Positions 25,613 through 35,495 are shown, counted from the first letter of the stretch. The stretch is 57,791 bases of DNA from Anaerolineaceae bacterium UBA4890 (GCA_002399085.1 DHCY01000012.1:60107-117897); one strand, 5' to 3'. The notes: generated by a model not told the origin, from the letters alone. Translations and numbers: made by a program.

Positions 25613-26962
25613 ATGACAACAATTCTAAAATTTCCTGACAACTTTATGTGGGGAGCAGCCACTGCTTCTTATCAGATTGAAGGCGCCTACCAGGAAGATG
25701 GAAGAGGCGAATCAATCTGGGATGCCTTTGCCCATACACCCGGAAAAATTCTCAACGGGGATACCGGCGATGTCGCCTGTGACCACTACCATCGCTGGCG
25801 CGATGACATTGCCCTGATGAAATCCCTTGGATACCCTTATTACCGTTTTTCTTTGGGTTGGCCAAGAATCCTCCCCGAAGGACGCGGAAAAATTAACCAA
25901 CCTGGTCTCGATTTTTACAGCCGGCTGGTTGACGGTCTGCTAGAAGCCGGTATTGTGCCCATGGCGACACTCTATCATTGGGATTTGCCGACAGCAATAA
26001 AAGATGCCTGGTTGAATCGTTCGGTCGTAGATGCCTTTGCCGAATACACTTCCGTGGTTGCCCGGCATCTTGGTGACCGGGTTAAATACTGGTTCACAAT
26101 CAACGAGCCCTGGTGTGCCAGCCACCTCAGTTACACAATTGGTGAGCACGCGCCGGGGCTGAAAGACCGTTCACTGGGCATTCTGGCAGCTCACCATCTT
26201 TTAATGGCGCATGGTGTGGGCGTGAAGGAATTGCGCATAGGTGTTCCGGACGCACAGGTCGGGATAGTCCTCAATATGAGCCCGGTACACAACGATCCTG
26301 ATGCGCCGGTTAGTGACGACGTCGTCCGCCATGTTGATGGAGAAGCACTGCGCTGGTTCGCGGACCCGGTTTATTGTAAAGGGTATCCACAGGACATGCT
26401 TGAAGATTACGTACGCATGGGCGTCCTGCAGTCGAAAGAGCCGGAGTTTATCCAACCTGGTGATTTGGAACTAATCGCCCAGGAGACTGACCTGATAGGT
26501 CTCAACTATTACACCCGCAACGTTGTTAGCTCTGATGCAGCCTTATTACAGAAAAAAAGAGCCGCAATGGAAAAAACAGACATTGACTGGGAAGTTTACC
26601 CACAAGGTTTGTACGAGTTTATTGAGCGCATAGACCGTGACTATCACCCCAAACAGATCATGGTTGCCGAAAACGGAGCCAGTTACGGTGATGGACCGGA
26701 CCAGACAGGCAGAGTGCGCGACCAAAAACGCATCAACTACCTGCAATCGCACATTCAAGCGGTTTGGCAAGCAATCCAAGACAGCATGCCAGTCACCGCC
26801 TATTTACAATGGTCGCTGCTGGATAATTTTGAATGGGCAAAAGGCTATTCACAGCGCTTCGGTATCATTTATGTTGACTTCGAAACCCAACAGCGCTATA
26901 TCAAAGACAGCGCTTACTGGTATAGCGATGTGATCAAGGAAAACGGATTGCAGGTGGTTTAA
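25613..26962 (+). CDS. GH1 beta-glucosidase, 449 aa
   Basis: Retaining cytosolic beta-glucosidase/6-phospho-independent type. The N-terminal signature FMWGAATASYQIEGAYQEDG is complete. The acid/base Glu lies in FTINEPWC (about 166) and the nucleophile Glu in MVAENGASYGDG (about 353). The C-terminal LQWSLLDNFEWAKGYSQRFG is characteristic. It follows xylB by 18 bases and probably closes the operon. With cellobiose phosphorylase it gives two routes for cello-oligosaccharides: phosphorolysis of cellobiose and hydrolysis of other beta-glucosides. Confidence 0.95.
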   Translation: MTTILKFPDNFMWGAATASYQIEGAYQEDGRGESIWDAFAHTPGKILNGDTGDVACDHYHRWRDDIALMKSLGYPYYRFSLGWPRILPEGRGKINQPGLDFYSRLVDGLLEAGIVPMATLYHWDLPTAIKDAWLNRSVVDAFAEYTSVVARHLGDRVKYWFTINEPWCASHLSYTIGEHAPGLKDRSLGILAAHHLLMAHGVGVKELRIGVPDAQVGIVLNMSPVHNDPDAPVSDDVVRHVDGEALRWFADPVYCKGYPQDMLEDYVRMGVLQSKEPEFIQPGDLELIAQETDLIGLNYYTRNVVSSDAALLQKKRAAMEKTDIDWEVYPQGLYEFIERIDRDYHPKQIMVAENGASYGDGPDQTGRVRDQKRINYLQSHIQAVWQAIQDSMPVTAYLQWSLLDNFEWAKGYSQRFGIIYVDFETQQRYIKDSAYWYSDVIKENGLQVV

Positions 26963-27275
26963 CGGATAAACAGATATCAATTAAATGAAAAGTGATCAAA
27001 CGATCAGCGTCAATCATGTCTGGTAAAGCTTTCTGGGCAGTCAATTGCAGCAAAAAAAGCATCGATTATTGAAGGGATGATAACTTATTATTATTGACTT
27101 TTTACAAGGAAATTTGTGTTGACCTCAAGGAGAAAAACGCTGGACTTTCATCTCGTTTTTCTCTTTTATGTTATACTTGTTCTGATAGGTGAAAAAACAG
27201 AATTTCTGAGACAGACAATGGGGATGATGAAATGTATTGCACCAAATTATCTATGACAATAAGAAAGGCGAATTA
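26963..27275. other. Intergenic boundary between sugar locus and the glycosyltransferase cluster
   Basis: About 310 bases without a gene, strongly A+T rich. It contains the inverted repeat at 27130-27163 and a TATACT box at 27172-27177 that could be the -10 of the promoter for the following 14-gene operon, with no good -35. TTGACT at 27094 and TTGACC at 27119 have no matching -10. Confidence 0.4.
27130..27163 (+). terminator. Inverted repeat, candidate terminator or operator
   Basis: GAGAAAAACG (27130-27139) and CGTTTTTCTC (27154-27163) form a perfect 10-bp stem with a 14-base loop, followed by TTTTATG. It could end the sugar operon. Its right arm lies just upstream of a TATACT box, so a repressor site for the next operon is an alternative. 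Confidence 0.45.
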
Positions 27276-28241
27276 ATGGAAAGGGTAGCGAGTCGTTTTT
27301 TTCAAAAAGTAATTATCTACTTAATTCTTTTTTCGATCGCAGTCACTAGTTATGGATGTACTTCAGCAGGTAGCGAAAACACGAAAATTCGCATAGGCTA
27401 TGAAGCTAATCTTTCGAACTATCAATTTTTTGTTGCTGATGAATTGGGGTATTTTGAAGACGAAGGTCTGGATGTTGAAATCATTAAGTTCAATACTACC
27501 AACGAGCAGACTTTGGCGCTCCTGGCTGGTCAAGTGGATATGATTCCAAACAGCTCCATGGCGCTCTTACTTGAAGCAGAAGCCGAGCACCCAGGTAGGT
27601 TCTTAATATTTTCTGCCCATGGCGATTTGGGGAACAAGGTACTCGTAAAAAAGGATTCCGGCATAACTTCCATTGATCAAATTGCGAACTTGAAGTTAGG
27701 AACTTTTCCAGGGACTACTATGGACACATATTCCAAAATGTCACTGGCGCCTTACTTTGACTCCGCTCACTTTCCGACAATTGTCCCTATGCAACCCCCG
27801 AACTTGGTCGAAGCTCTTGCCAGCGGACAAGTGGATGCTATTTACATTGTAGAACCGTTCCTTAGTATCGCAATGCAAAAAATTGAGGTGACAGAACTAC
27901 TGGACAATCCTTTAGGCAATATATTGTCACCTTTCACCGGTGGCGCATCTGTTTTACATAAAGGATTTGCAGACGAGCATCCCGAAGAAGCCGCTGCAAT
28001 AGTGAGAGCGATTGAGAAGGCGACGGCTTACATTCGCGAACACGATACCGAAGCACGCGATATTCTTGCCAAGTATACAGGTTATGAAGATGGATTATTC
28101 CAATCTACGATTGTAGGTTATATCTGGAACCTGGACGAGATCGACAAACAATCGATACAAACACTGGCTGATGTTTTTGCTGAGGCGGGTATTGTTGAGC
28201 AGCAGGTCGATACTTCTCATTGGTATTACATTGGCGATTAA
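27276..28241 (+). CDS. ABC transporter substrate-binding lipoprotein, NMT1/TauA/SsuA type, 321 aa
   Basis: A lipid-anchored periplasmic-type binding protein of the NitT/TauT class, whose known ligands are small organics such as sulfonates, aromatic acids, riboflavin or the thiamin pyrimidine. The signal peptide ends in TSYGC with Cys28 as lipidation site. The mature part starts TKIRIGYEANLSNYQFFVAD and has the family's ELGYFEDEGLDVEI and LLAGQVDMIPNSS. ATG 27276 is preferred (AAGAAAGG upstream) over a start 39 bases earlier. It is the first gene of a tightly packed operon. Its ATPase and permease lie two and three genes down, with the ligase between, so the imported compound is probably the ligase's substrate (inference). 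Confidence 0.9.
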   Translation: MERVASRFFQKVIIYLILFSIAVTSYGCTSAGSENTKIRIGYEANLSNYQFFVADELGYFEDEGLDVEIIKFNTTNEQTLALLAGQVDMIPNSSMALLLEAEAEHPGRFLIFSAHGDLGNKVLVKKDSGITSIDQIANLKLGTFPGTTMDTYSKMSLAPYFDSAHFPTIVPMQPPNLVEALASGQVDAIYIVEPFLSIAMQKIEVTELLDNPLGNILSPFTGGASVLHKGFADEHPEEAAAIVRAIEKATAYIREHDTEARDILAKYTGYEDGLFQSTIVGYIWNLDEIDKQSIQTLADVFAEAGIVEQQVDTSHWYYIGD

Positions 28242-28284
28242 GCTTACTGGCTTATCTAGATAACAATTGATTGGTAATAATCCT

Positions 28285-29514
28285 ATGGCTGAGGTTGATA
28301 TTCAGAGCTTACAACATCAAAAATTGAAAGCGATCTATCCCTATATCTGCAGTTCACCGTTTTACGAAAAAAAACTACCATCAAACATACGAAATTCTGA
28401 TTTTGATCCAGCTCTTCGTTTATCGAATATCCCTTTTACAACAAAAGATGATTTGCGGTTTAGCTCTCCATTGGAGAGGACGCCGTTAAACTTGGCTGAG
28501 ATCGCTGCATTTTTCTCAAGCAGTGGCACAACCGGTAAACCGTCGTCTTATGTTTGGTCGAAACATGACCAGGAAATTTATTGTGAGATAAGCAGTCGTA
28601 TTCTTCGGAATATCCAGGTAAACGCTTCAGACGTTGTCTTACTCCCGATGCGTATGGGCATGTCTTTTTCCTGGTATGGAATTCTCTCTGAAATGCAACA
28701 ACTTGGTGCCGCTGTTATTCCCCTTGGCACAGCCGCTACCGAAGAGATAATTAAGGGATTGGTTGATTACCCGGTAACAATCCTGAAAACATCTCCGGTT
28801 GTTGCCAGCAGAGTGATTCGAGCAATTATTAAGGATTCACCCAATCTTTTGAACAAACTGAAGTTGCGTCAGATCCACCTGGCAGGTTATTACTCGAGCA
28901 ACGCGCATCGAAAACGACTTGAAAAAAGATGGGGCGTGGATTGCTATGACATGTACGGTCTCAGTGAACTCGGATTAGTAAGCGGGGATTGCCCTGCTAA
29001 AAACGGTCAGCATTATTGCGCTGATTATGCCCTTGTTGAAGTCATTCGACCAACAGATTTTTGTCAAGCTTCACCGGGTGAAACAGGAGTGGCCGTCTAC
29101 ACAACACTTTGGAAGAAGGCTTCACCGTTGCTGCGTTATTGGAGTGATGACTTTATTTACATCGACGAATCACCCTGCAGTTGTGGCATGCAATTACCCC
29201 GATTGTTTCATAAAGGGCGGCTGGTTGATTCGATTGTGGTAGGTCAGAAGCGTGTGTTCGCTAGTGATGTAGAACAGATTTTGTTCCAAAATGATGCAAT
29301 TGCTGATGAATACAGGATCGAACTATTTGGAAGTCGTTCGAATTGCCATATAAAAGTGCAAGCCGAGGTAGAGTACCCAATACAAACAGCCGGAATGGAA
29401 GAGAAGCTGTATGACCTTTTCGAGGTGCCCGTTGTTCTCGACCAAATCCCTCTGGATTCGTTAGTGAGGGAGAAGCTTAAACCAAACCGAATTTCCGACT
29501 TTCGCACCAGTTAG
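28285..29514 (+). CDS. PaaK-like adenylate-forming acyl/aryl-CoA ligase, 409 aa
   Basis: An AMP-forming ligase of the phenylacetate-CoA ligase/coenzyme F390 synthetase branch, expected to activate a carboxylic acid as adenylate or CoA thioester. The ATP loop is SSSGTTGKPSSYVW (about 80), the adenine-binding region DMYGLSELGLV (about 213), and YWSDDFIYID carries the conserved Asp. The CSCGMQLPR motif is the metal-site type seen in PaaK relatives, followed by KGRLVDSIVV. It is slightly shorter than PaaK (about 430). No clear ribosome-binding site is seen: ATG 28285 is chosen, TTG 28267 is the alternative. Flanked by importer subunits. Confidence 0.85.
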   Translation: MAEVDIQSLQHQKLKAIYPYICSSPFYEKKLPSNIRNSDFDPALRLSNIPFTTKDDLRFSSPLERTPLNLAEIAAFFSSSGTTGKPSSYVWSKHDQEIYCEISSRILRNIQVNASDVVLLPMRMGMSFSWYGILSEMQQLGAAVIPLGTAATEEIIKGLVDYPVTILKTSPVVASRVIRAIIKDSPNLLNKLKLRQIHLAGYYSSNAHRKRLEKRWGVDCYDMYGLSELGLVSGDCPAKNGQHYCADYALVEVIRPTDFCQASPGETGVAVYTTLWKKASPLLRYWSDDFIYIDESPCSCGMQLPRLFHKGRLVDSIVVGQKRVFASDVEQILFQNDAIADEYRIELFGSRSNCHIKVQAEVEYPIQTAGMEEKLYDLFEVPVVLDQIPLDSLVREKLKPNRISDFRTS

Positions 29515-29525
29515 AAAGGCGTTGA

Positions 29526-30284
29526 ATGCAAAAAACAGAGAAACCTTTTGTAGAAGTGAACAACCTTTACAAGGTCTACGATGGTTTCTCGAGTGTCCTC
29601 GATAATGTATCACTGGAAATTGCCAGGGGCGAAATCGCCTGCATCTTCGGTCCTAATGGCTGTGGCAAAACTACATTGCTAAAAATCATAGCCGGCATTG
29701 ATAAAGATTATCAGGGAAAAGTATTAATTGGAGGCAAATCGCCAATCGAAGTTCGCACAGGGATTGTTCCTCAGGATTATGACATGACTCTCTTGCCCTG
29801 GAGAAATACAGTAGATAATATTACTTTGCCACTAGAGGTTAATGGATATTCGCGGAGGGTATTAAGAGAGATTGTTGTAGAATTCCTGAAAAAAATGGGC
29901 ATAAAATTACCACTTTTGTCGCCAGTATATAAATTAAGTGGCGGACAAAAACAACTGACTGTTATTGCTCGTACACTTATCAACAAACCCGAGTTTTTGG
30001 TAATGGATGAGCCTTTTGCCTCTTTAGATTCCTCTCATTTTTTTCAGATCGCTGATGTACTAAAGAGAATTTGGAACCTGACTGAAGTTTCGACTGTCTT
30101 GGTAACGCATGACTTGGTAACAGCTGTACTTCTCTCTGACCAAATTTTCCTTTTTAGCCCAAAACCTGGAAGAATTGTTCACTGCGAAAAAATATCACTT
30201 CCGGAACCACGATCAGTTAGTGATCCGTTATTTGTCGAAACTGTCAACTATCTTCAGGGGGTCTTTCTTATGGGTGGTGAATGA
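29526..30284 (+). CDS. ABC transporter ATPase, NitT/TauT (SsuB) type, 252 aa
   Basis: The ATP-hydrolysing subunit of the importer whose binding protein lies at 27276. Walker A is GPNGCGKTT (residues 42-50), the Q-loop lies in GIVPQDYDMTLLPW, the signature is KLSGGQKQ (about 136), Walker B is FLVMDEPFASLD (about 157) and the switch His is in VLVTHDLVTA. AAAGGCG precedes the ATG. The stop overlaps the start of the permease gene (ATGA). Confidence 0.95.
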   Translation: MQKTEKPFVEVNNLYKVYDGFSSVLDNVSLEIARGEIACIFGPNGCGKTTLLKIIAGIDKDYQGKVLIGGKSPIEVRTGIVPQDYDMTLLPWRNTVDNITLPLEVNGYSRRVLREIVVEFLKKMGIKLPLLSPVYKLSGGQKQLTVIARTLINKPEFLVMDEPFASLDSSHFFQIADVLKRIWNLTEVSTVLVTHDLVTAVLLSDQIFLFSPKPGRIVHCEKISLPEPRSVSDPLFVETVNYLQGVFLMGGE

Positions 30285-31024
30285 AAAGACGGGTTATTTT
30301 AAGCGGATTGGTATTACTTTTACTATGGGCTTTATTATCCTACTCAGGTGTTGTTGATTCTTTTTTCCTGCCAACTCCCTTGGAAGTTGGCGAAAAATTT
30401 GTTGAACTAATCTCGTCTGGACGTCTTTTTGTGGATATAGGAGGCACATTCGGTCGCGCGATTCTCAGCTTGAAAATTTCAGCGATTATTGGTGTGCCGG
30501 TTGGGCTGCTTATCGGTCTGTCTACCGGGCTGAGGGAATGGCTTGAGGTCCCGATTGAATTCTTTCGATCATTGCCTTCACCAGCAATTTTTCCCCTATT
30601 AATGGTGTTTCTCGGGATAGATGAAAAATCCAAAATCGCTGGTACGGTTTTTGCCTGCGTATTCCCCATAATTGTTCAAACTGCATACGGTGTAATCAAT
30701 GGCAATCGATGGAGAGTGAAGTTGGTGAGGCGAATGGGTTTTTCCAGACGAAGAATGCTATTTAAGGTAGTCATACCCGAAGCACTGCCTTATATCTTTG
30801 TAGGATTGCGAAATGCCCTATCATTATCCCTGATTTCAACTATGGTAGTTGAGATGTTAATGACCGGGAATATTGGGGTTGGCTACTCCATCTTTGATGC
30901 CTACCAAAGGTTTCGAATCTCGGAAATGTATGCTTACATACTGACTGCTGGTTTGTTAGGATGGATGGTGAATAAATTATTTGTCTATTTTGAAAATCGC
31001 CAATTACATTGGGTGAGGCAATAA
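30281..31024 (+). CDS. ABC transporter permease, NitT/TauT (SsuC) type, 247 aa
   Basis: Membrane subunit of the same importer, with about six hydrophobic segments, the first being VILSGLVLLLLWALLSY. The coupling loop is recognisable at RRMGFSRRRMLFKVVIPEAL (about 146-165). LPSPAIFPLLMVFLGI is typical of SsuC/TauC. It starts inside the ATPase gene's last codons (ATGA overlap at 30281-30284). The permease completes a three-component importer. Confidence 0.93.
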   Translation: MKRRVILSGLVLLLLWALLSYSGVVDSFFLPTPLEVGEKFVELISSGRLFVDIGGTFGRAILSLKISAIIGVPVGLLIGLSTGLREWLEVPIEFFRSLPSPAIFPLLMVFLGIDEKSKIAGTVFACVFPIIVQTAYGVINGNRWRVKLVRRMGFSRRRMLFKVVIPEALPYIFVGLRNALSLSLISTMVVEMLMTGNIGVGYSIFDAYQRFRISEMYAYILTAGLLGWMVNKLFVYFENRQLHWVRQ

Positions 31025-31039
31025 TGTCAGGGGGAACAG

Positions 31040-32092
31040 TTGACTAAACCTGAGATCGACATGGTTGATAGCCTTACCAGGTTTATTGTGTCTGTTCCAG
31101 ACCTGGTACGGTGGAAAGAATGGTATCACTCGAAAATCCCATTTGTGTTCATCACCTTATTCACAGTCACCCTGGCCGATTCCATCCCTGTAGATATTGC
31201 ACTTCCAAGACTGGTAGTTTTGCTAATTTTTTGTTGTTCCTATCTCGCGTTCGGTTATTTGATCAATGACTTCAGTGATAAGAAAATTGACCAGGCCGCA
31301 GGCAAAATTAAAGCTATTCAGAATTTCTCGGATTCAACCATTTTGTCATTATTGGTAATCCTCTTCATCATTGGCAGTGCCATGGCACTTGTTAGTATCA
31401 GCAATACCTACCTCACAATTTTGTTTTTATTTGTCGCATATTTCTTTGGATTCTTTTATTCGATGCCGCCCCTCCGATTCAAAGAAAAAGGAGTTTGGGG
31501 CTTGGTAATTTCTTCTATTACTCAACGTGTCATTCCTATCTTGCTTCTCGGAGACTTGTTAACTGAACAAAAAATTATATTTATCCTATTTCTATTGCTA
31601 TTTACACTGATCGGAATTCGCTGGATATTAGTTCACCAATTGATTGACCTTGAAAATGATCTGAACCAAGGGGTGTCTACCTTTGTAACAAAAGTTGGTT
31701 TTCCCCGAACAAACATACTGCTAAGGTATGTATTTTTTCCCTTGGAGTTGATTTGTCTGGGCGCAATCCTATACCTTCAGATTCGAATGATACCTTTCTT
31801 TTGGATAATCCCGTTTCTTTATGGAGGAGTTTTCGTTGCTAAATCGCTCATTTGGAGAGGTCACGGAAAACCTTACCTGCTTGATACTTTTTCAAGGCAA
31901 CCTCTTGAAGACTTTTATTACTTCTATTGGCCCTTGGGGCTTGCATTTCTACTCACCATCCACCAGCCAATTTATTGGATTGTGCTTTCACTTTACATTT
32001 TTTGGCAGAGTTCATTTATTATTCACCAGGTAAAGGTTTTACGAAATCTTATTATTAGGAAGCATAACAACGCAATAATTAAATATGGATAG
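31040..32092 (+). CDS. UbiA-family membrane prenyltransferase, 350 aa
   Basis: An integral-membrane aromatic or lipid prenyltransferase, about eight to nine helices. The first Asp-rich motif is NDFSDKKIDQAAGK (about 76), the second HQLIDLENDLNQG (about 198), and YSMPPLRFKEKG between them is the family's substrate-site segment. I cannot tell the acceptor: quinone-type aromatic, glycerol phosphate or phosphoribosyl members all share these motifs. The start is TTG 31040, supported by AGGGGGA 5 bases upstream; ATG 31061 is the alternative. It bridges the importer/ligase genes and the glycosyltransferases, so the activated imported acid may be the prenyl acceptor (inference). Confidence 0.88.
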   Translation: MTKPEIDMVDSLTRFIVSVPDLVRWKEWYHSKIPFVFITLFTVTLADSIPVDIALPRLVVLLIFCCSYLAFGYLINDFSDKKIDQAAGKIKAIQNFSDSTILSLLVILFIIGSAMALVSISNTYLTILFLFVAYFFGFFYSMPPLRFKEKGVWGLVISSITQRVIPILLLGDLLTEQKIIFILFLLLFTLIGIRWILVHQLIDLENDLNQGVSTFVTKVGFPRTNILLRYVFFPLELICLGAILYLQIRMIPFFWIIPFLYGGVFVAKSLIWRGHGKPYLLDTFSRQPLEDFYYFYWPLGLAFLLTIHQPIYWIVLSLYIFWQSSFIIHQVKVLRNLIIRKHNNAIIKYG

Positions 32093-33236
32093 AAGCCAAA
32101 ACGCATCTCCCGGGGTATCAATTATCACACCTACTCACAAGCGGGTTGATTTGGTGACTCAATTGTTAGTTTCTTTGCAAAGTGCCCGTCAGCGCTATCC
32201 CGGTGAAACGGAAGTGTTGATCGTGGATAGCAGCCCTGGGTTTGAAAGCGAGCAAATTCTAAAAGCCTGTAAAGATCGGGATGCCACCTACCACGCCATG
32301 TCTAACAATGTGCGTCAAAAGCGGAACTGGGGTATCGAAAATGCGCAGTATCCTGTAATCCTGTTTATCGATTCCGATTGTATTGCGGATGAAAATCTCA
32401 TTAATGAGCATGCGCGCTTCTATGAGAGTGATGCAATCCCAGAACTTGGCGGGGTTGTTGGGCTTACAAATTTTGTTGGAGCGGACAACTGGGTGTGGAG
32501 GATTATTCAACGCTCATCCACCTTGGATGTCTTCTCATATCCGAAGTGTCACAAAGTCGTTCCATGGGGACCGACCTGCAATATTTCGTATAGGCGTGAG
32601 GTATTGGAAGAAGTCGGACTCTTCGATGAAACATTTCCTTTTGTTTTGGGAGGAGATGATACCGACCTGGGTCTACGCGTAACAGATTCGGGTCACAAGA
32701 TCCTAACAAATGAACTGGCTATCGTGGATCACGAAAAGCGAACCTGGACCAGAGTTTACGATATAGTTCAGCGTCGTTTTCGCTGGGGCAGGATGCATTA
32801 TTACCTGATGCAAAAGCACTCTCATCGGGTTACGGTAGTACCACCGACACAAACCACAATTTTTCTGGTGTTGGCATTTCTCTTTCTGCCTTTGGCTTTC
32901 TTTTCCAGTCTTTTTTACTGGGCGTTTTTTCCTCTGCTTTGGTTAATACTGGAAATTTTGTTTGAGGCGCTTTTCAATAGCAGAGGTAAGGGTCGTCAGC
33001 CAGTGGAGTTCTTTTATGCAATGGGAGCCAGCGCGCTGACACTTCTTTACCAGGTTGGGACGATAGTAGAAGGCATGAAAAATTTGAGTGTCATGCCGTT
33101 ATTTAAAGACGCAAGTATTACACCTCCATCAAAAGATGGTCGCGTCAGGGGGCTTGCCCAGCTTTGGGCTAAGATTATGGCTTTTCCGATATCAGTAATG
33201 TTTCTCCTATTAGTTCAATTCATACTGGGAAGCTGA
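32085..33236 (+). CDS. Family 2 glycosyltransferase with C-terminal membrane segments (paralogue 1), 383 aa
   Basis: GT-A fold glycosyltransferase acting at the cytoplasmic membrane face. N-terminal VSIITPTHKRVDLV, then RQKRNWGIENA, the metal-binding DSDC at residues 96-99, PWGPTCNISYRR, and GGDDTDLGLR (about 189-198) near the catalytic Asp. Hydrophobic segments follow at about 258-300 and at the C-terminus (FLLLVQFIL). It overlaps the UbiA gene by 8 bases. Genes at 33236, 34371 and 37020 share the same layout, so these are tandem duplicates. Donor and acceptor are unknown. Confidence 0.9.
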   Translation: MDRSQNASPGVSIITPTHKRVDLVTQLLVSLQSARQRYPGETEVLIVDSSPGFESEQILKACKDRDATYHAMSNNVRQKRNWGIENAQYPVILFIDSDCIADENLINEHARFYESDAIPELGGVVGLTNFVGADNWVWRIIQRSSTLDVFSYPKCHKVVPWGPTCNISYRREVLEEVGLFDETFPFVLGGDDTDLGLRVTDSGHKILTNELAIVDHEKRTWTRVYDIVQRRFRWGRMHYYLMQKHSHRVTVVPPTQTTIFLVLAFLFLPLAFFSSLFYWAFFPLLWLILEILFEALFNSRGKGRQPVEFFYAMGASALTLLYQVGTIVEGMKNLSVMPLFKDASITPPSKDGRVRGLAQLWAKIMAFPISVMFLLLVQFILGS

Positions 33237-34366
33237 TGATTGATAACTCTGAAGAAGCAAACGGTTTGACGATCGTCACTCCGAATTTCAATAGCTCAGG
33301 TTTTCTCGAAAAGCTACTATTGAGCATCGCCAAAAATCGAGATGATAGTATTCCACTGGAAGTCTTGATCATCGATGACAGCGATCCGGTTGAGGCAGAA
33401 CGAACCAGGGTTCTTTGCCAAAAATACAATGCCCGATATTTGTGGTGTCAAGGGAATGTATCGCGTAAACGCAATTACGGTGTAGAAAATGCCAAGCACG
33501 ATATTATTCTATTCACCGATTCCGATTGCGAAATATCTGCCAACACCATACCTGAGCACTCAAAGTTATCGTCGACTGGAGATGGAATTGGAGCTATGCT
33601 GGGACTGGTCGAATTCTCTGGTCCTATAAATTGGGTGTGGCGAATCGTAGAACGTACCGGTCTGATCGGGTCCTTCGCTTTCGCGAAACGTATGCCTTTT
33701 GCTCCGTGGGGAATTACAGCCAATCTTTCCGTTAAACGCAGGGTCTTCCAGGAAGTTGGTGGGTTTGATGAAACCTTTCTGAAAGCCCCGGGAGGCGAAG
33801 ATGTTGACATCGGTTTACGGATAAATGACACAGGTTACAAAATCATCACTAACACACAGGCGCTGATCTATCACACACGGCTTACTTGGAACAGGCTCGG
33901 AAAGATGTTTCGAAGATCTTTCGCCTACGGACGTGCCCATTATCATGTCATAAAGAAGCACAAAAATCGCTCTGATTACGAATTCCCCCGTTTAGTAAGT
34001 ACGTTCCTGATTGTGGGTCTCGCCCTCCTGCTGCGCCTGGTGATTTCTTTTTCCTGGTATACTTTAGCAGGGTTTCTCATATACCCATTGGTGGTTTTGA
34101 TTTTTCAATTCATTCTAAGCAAGCGCGCTCTCGAACTTACCCTAAAGGAATTTCCTCGCCAAATGGCTGCATATGTGTTAGACCTTGCTTTTGAAACTGG
34201 CCTGATCGCGGAATCGTTTCGACATTATGACTTGAGTGGACTGTGGATCAAGATTATTTACTCTGACGTTCAACTCATTAAAGAACGACCCCAGAAAATT
34301 ATCCAGACCTGGAGTTTGCTCTTAGGACTCGTGGCTCTACTAATTCTGCTTTCTGTTGAGATGTAG
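33236..34366 (+). CDS. Family 2 glycosyltransferase with membrane segments (paralogue 2), 376 aa
   Basis: Second of the paralogous set. LTIVTPNFNSSGFLEKLL at the N-terminus differs from its sisters in having PNFN for PTH, which may alter donor binding. The conserved blocks are RKRNYGVENA, FTDSDCEI (metal site), PWGITANLSVKRR, GGEDVDIGLR and YGRAHYHVIKKH. Two to three hydrophobic segments follow from about 255, and the last is LLLGLVALLILLSVEM. Its ATG shares a base with the TGA of the preceding gene (TGATG), indicating coupled translation. Confidence 0.9.
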   Translation: MIDNSEEANGLTIVTPNFNSSGFLEKLLLSIAKNRDDSIPLEVLIIDDSDPVEAERTRVLCQKYNARYLWCQGNVSRKRNYGVENAKHDIILFTDSDCEISANTIPEHSKLSSTGDGIGAMLGLVEFSGPINWVWRIVERTGLIGSFAFAKRMPFAPWGITANLSVKRRVFQEVGGFDETFLKAPGGEDVDIGLRINDTGYKIITNTQALIYHTRLTWNRLGKMFRRSFAYGRAHYHVIKKHKNRSDYEFPRLVSTFLIVGLALLLRLVISFSWYTLAGFLIYPLVVLIFQFILSKRALELTLKEFPRQMAAYVLDLAFETGLIAESFRHYDLSGLWIKIIYSDVQLIKERPQKIIQTWSLLLGLVALLILLSVEM

Positions 34367-34370
34367 ACTA

Positions 34371-35495
34371 ATGGACAATTACTTTTTTTCTGTTGTTGTA
34401 CCGACTCACAATCGTAGTTCTCTGTTGGAACCCCTGTTAGAATCTGTAGTCGCAGCCAAAGCAGCGTTTTCCGGGCAAGTTGAAGTAATCATTGTTGATA
34501 GCAGCGAGGGATCGGAAGCGAAAAAAATACAAACCCTGTGTGACGACTATTCCGCCCACTACATCAAAAGCACCAACAAGGTGACCAGAAAACGTAATCT
34601 GGGTGTGGAGAAAGCTAGAGGAGAATTCATTTTCTTCACTGATTCTGATTGCGAATTGACAAAGGACGTTTTTACTGAGCACTTGCGAACATATGAACAA
34701 TTTGGAAGGGGGACTGTAGGTGTTCTTGGTTTGACTAAAGTTATCGGCGATACCGCCCCTGTGTGGCAAACTCTACACCTGGATTCATCTTTTACTGCTG
34801 CGTTTTCCTTTGCGCGTTTGATGGACCAAGCTCCCTGGGGAACATGTACAAACCTCTCTTTCCCAAAAAAGTTGTTTGAAAATATTGGTGGTTTTGACGA
34901 GGGCTGGGAATTGCCTGTTTATGGAGAAGATGTTGATCTCGGATTGCGATTCAACGAGGCAGGGTTTCACATACAGTGCAATCCTTTAGCCATAGTAAAT
35001 CACAACTCAAGTTCAATTAACAGCGTATGGCAGGTAATACGGAAAAAATTTCTGACCGGAAGAGCCGATTTCTACCTGGGAAAGAAACACCCTGACCGGC
35101 TCGCGTTAGAATATCCTGGCTGGGTCTCGGTTGGACTGTTTTTGCTTCCGATCGCTATCTTAAAAAGCTCAATAGTTGGTAATTTTGCATTTACTCTTCT
35201 AGCCGTTGTAGTCCTTCTTTTGGGCATTCTTTTTCAAGCTTTGCTGACCCTTATTGCCCTGAAGGCAGAATATAAATATTTGCTTCGGCTTGTACTAGTG
35301 ATTATTTTTGAGGCAATGTTTGAAGCCGGAAAACATGTCCAATCACTGGCAAAGGGCAAATTCAAGAGACTCTGGACAAAATTTATCTACAGTGAGAAAC
35401 AATTACTTGGAGAACGGAATAAGCGCATTCGCCAGGTTTGGTCAATTGTTTTCGTATTCTTCACCTACATTTTACTGTCGTCATTCATAAGTTAA
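34371..35495 (+). CDS. Family 2 glycosyltransferase with membrane segments (paralogue 3), 374 aa
   Basis: Third paralogue. Begins MDNYFFSVVVPTHNRSSLLE, with RKRNLGVEKA, FTDSDCEL, PWGTCTNLSFPKK, GEDVDLGLRF and TGRADFYLGKKH. Hydrophobic segments start at about 260 (VSVGLFLLPIAIL) and the protein ends in IVFVFFTYILLSSFIS. I use ATG 34371, 4 bases after the previous stop, rather than TTG 34356 inside that gene. No strong SD is visible, as expected if translation is coupled. Confidence 0.9.
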   Translation: MDNYFFSVVVPTHNRSSLLEPLLESVVAAKAAFSGQVEVIIVDSSEGSEAKKIQTLCDDYSAHYIKSTNKVTRKRNLGVEKARGEFIFFTDSDCELTKDVFTEHLRTYEQFGRGTVGVLGLTKVIGDTAPVWQTLHLDSSFTAAFSFARLMDQAPWGTCTNLSFPKKLFENIGGFDEGWELPVYGEDVDLGLRFNEAGFHIQCNPLAIVNHNSSSINSVWQVIRKKFLTGRADFYLGKKHPDRLALEYPGWVSVGLFLLPIAILKSSIVGNFAFTLLAVVVLLLGILFQALLTLIALKAEYKYLLRLVLVIIFEAMFEAGKHVQSLAKGKFKRLWTKFIYSEKQLLGERNKRIRQVWSIVFVFFTYILLSSFIS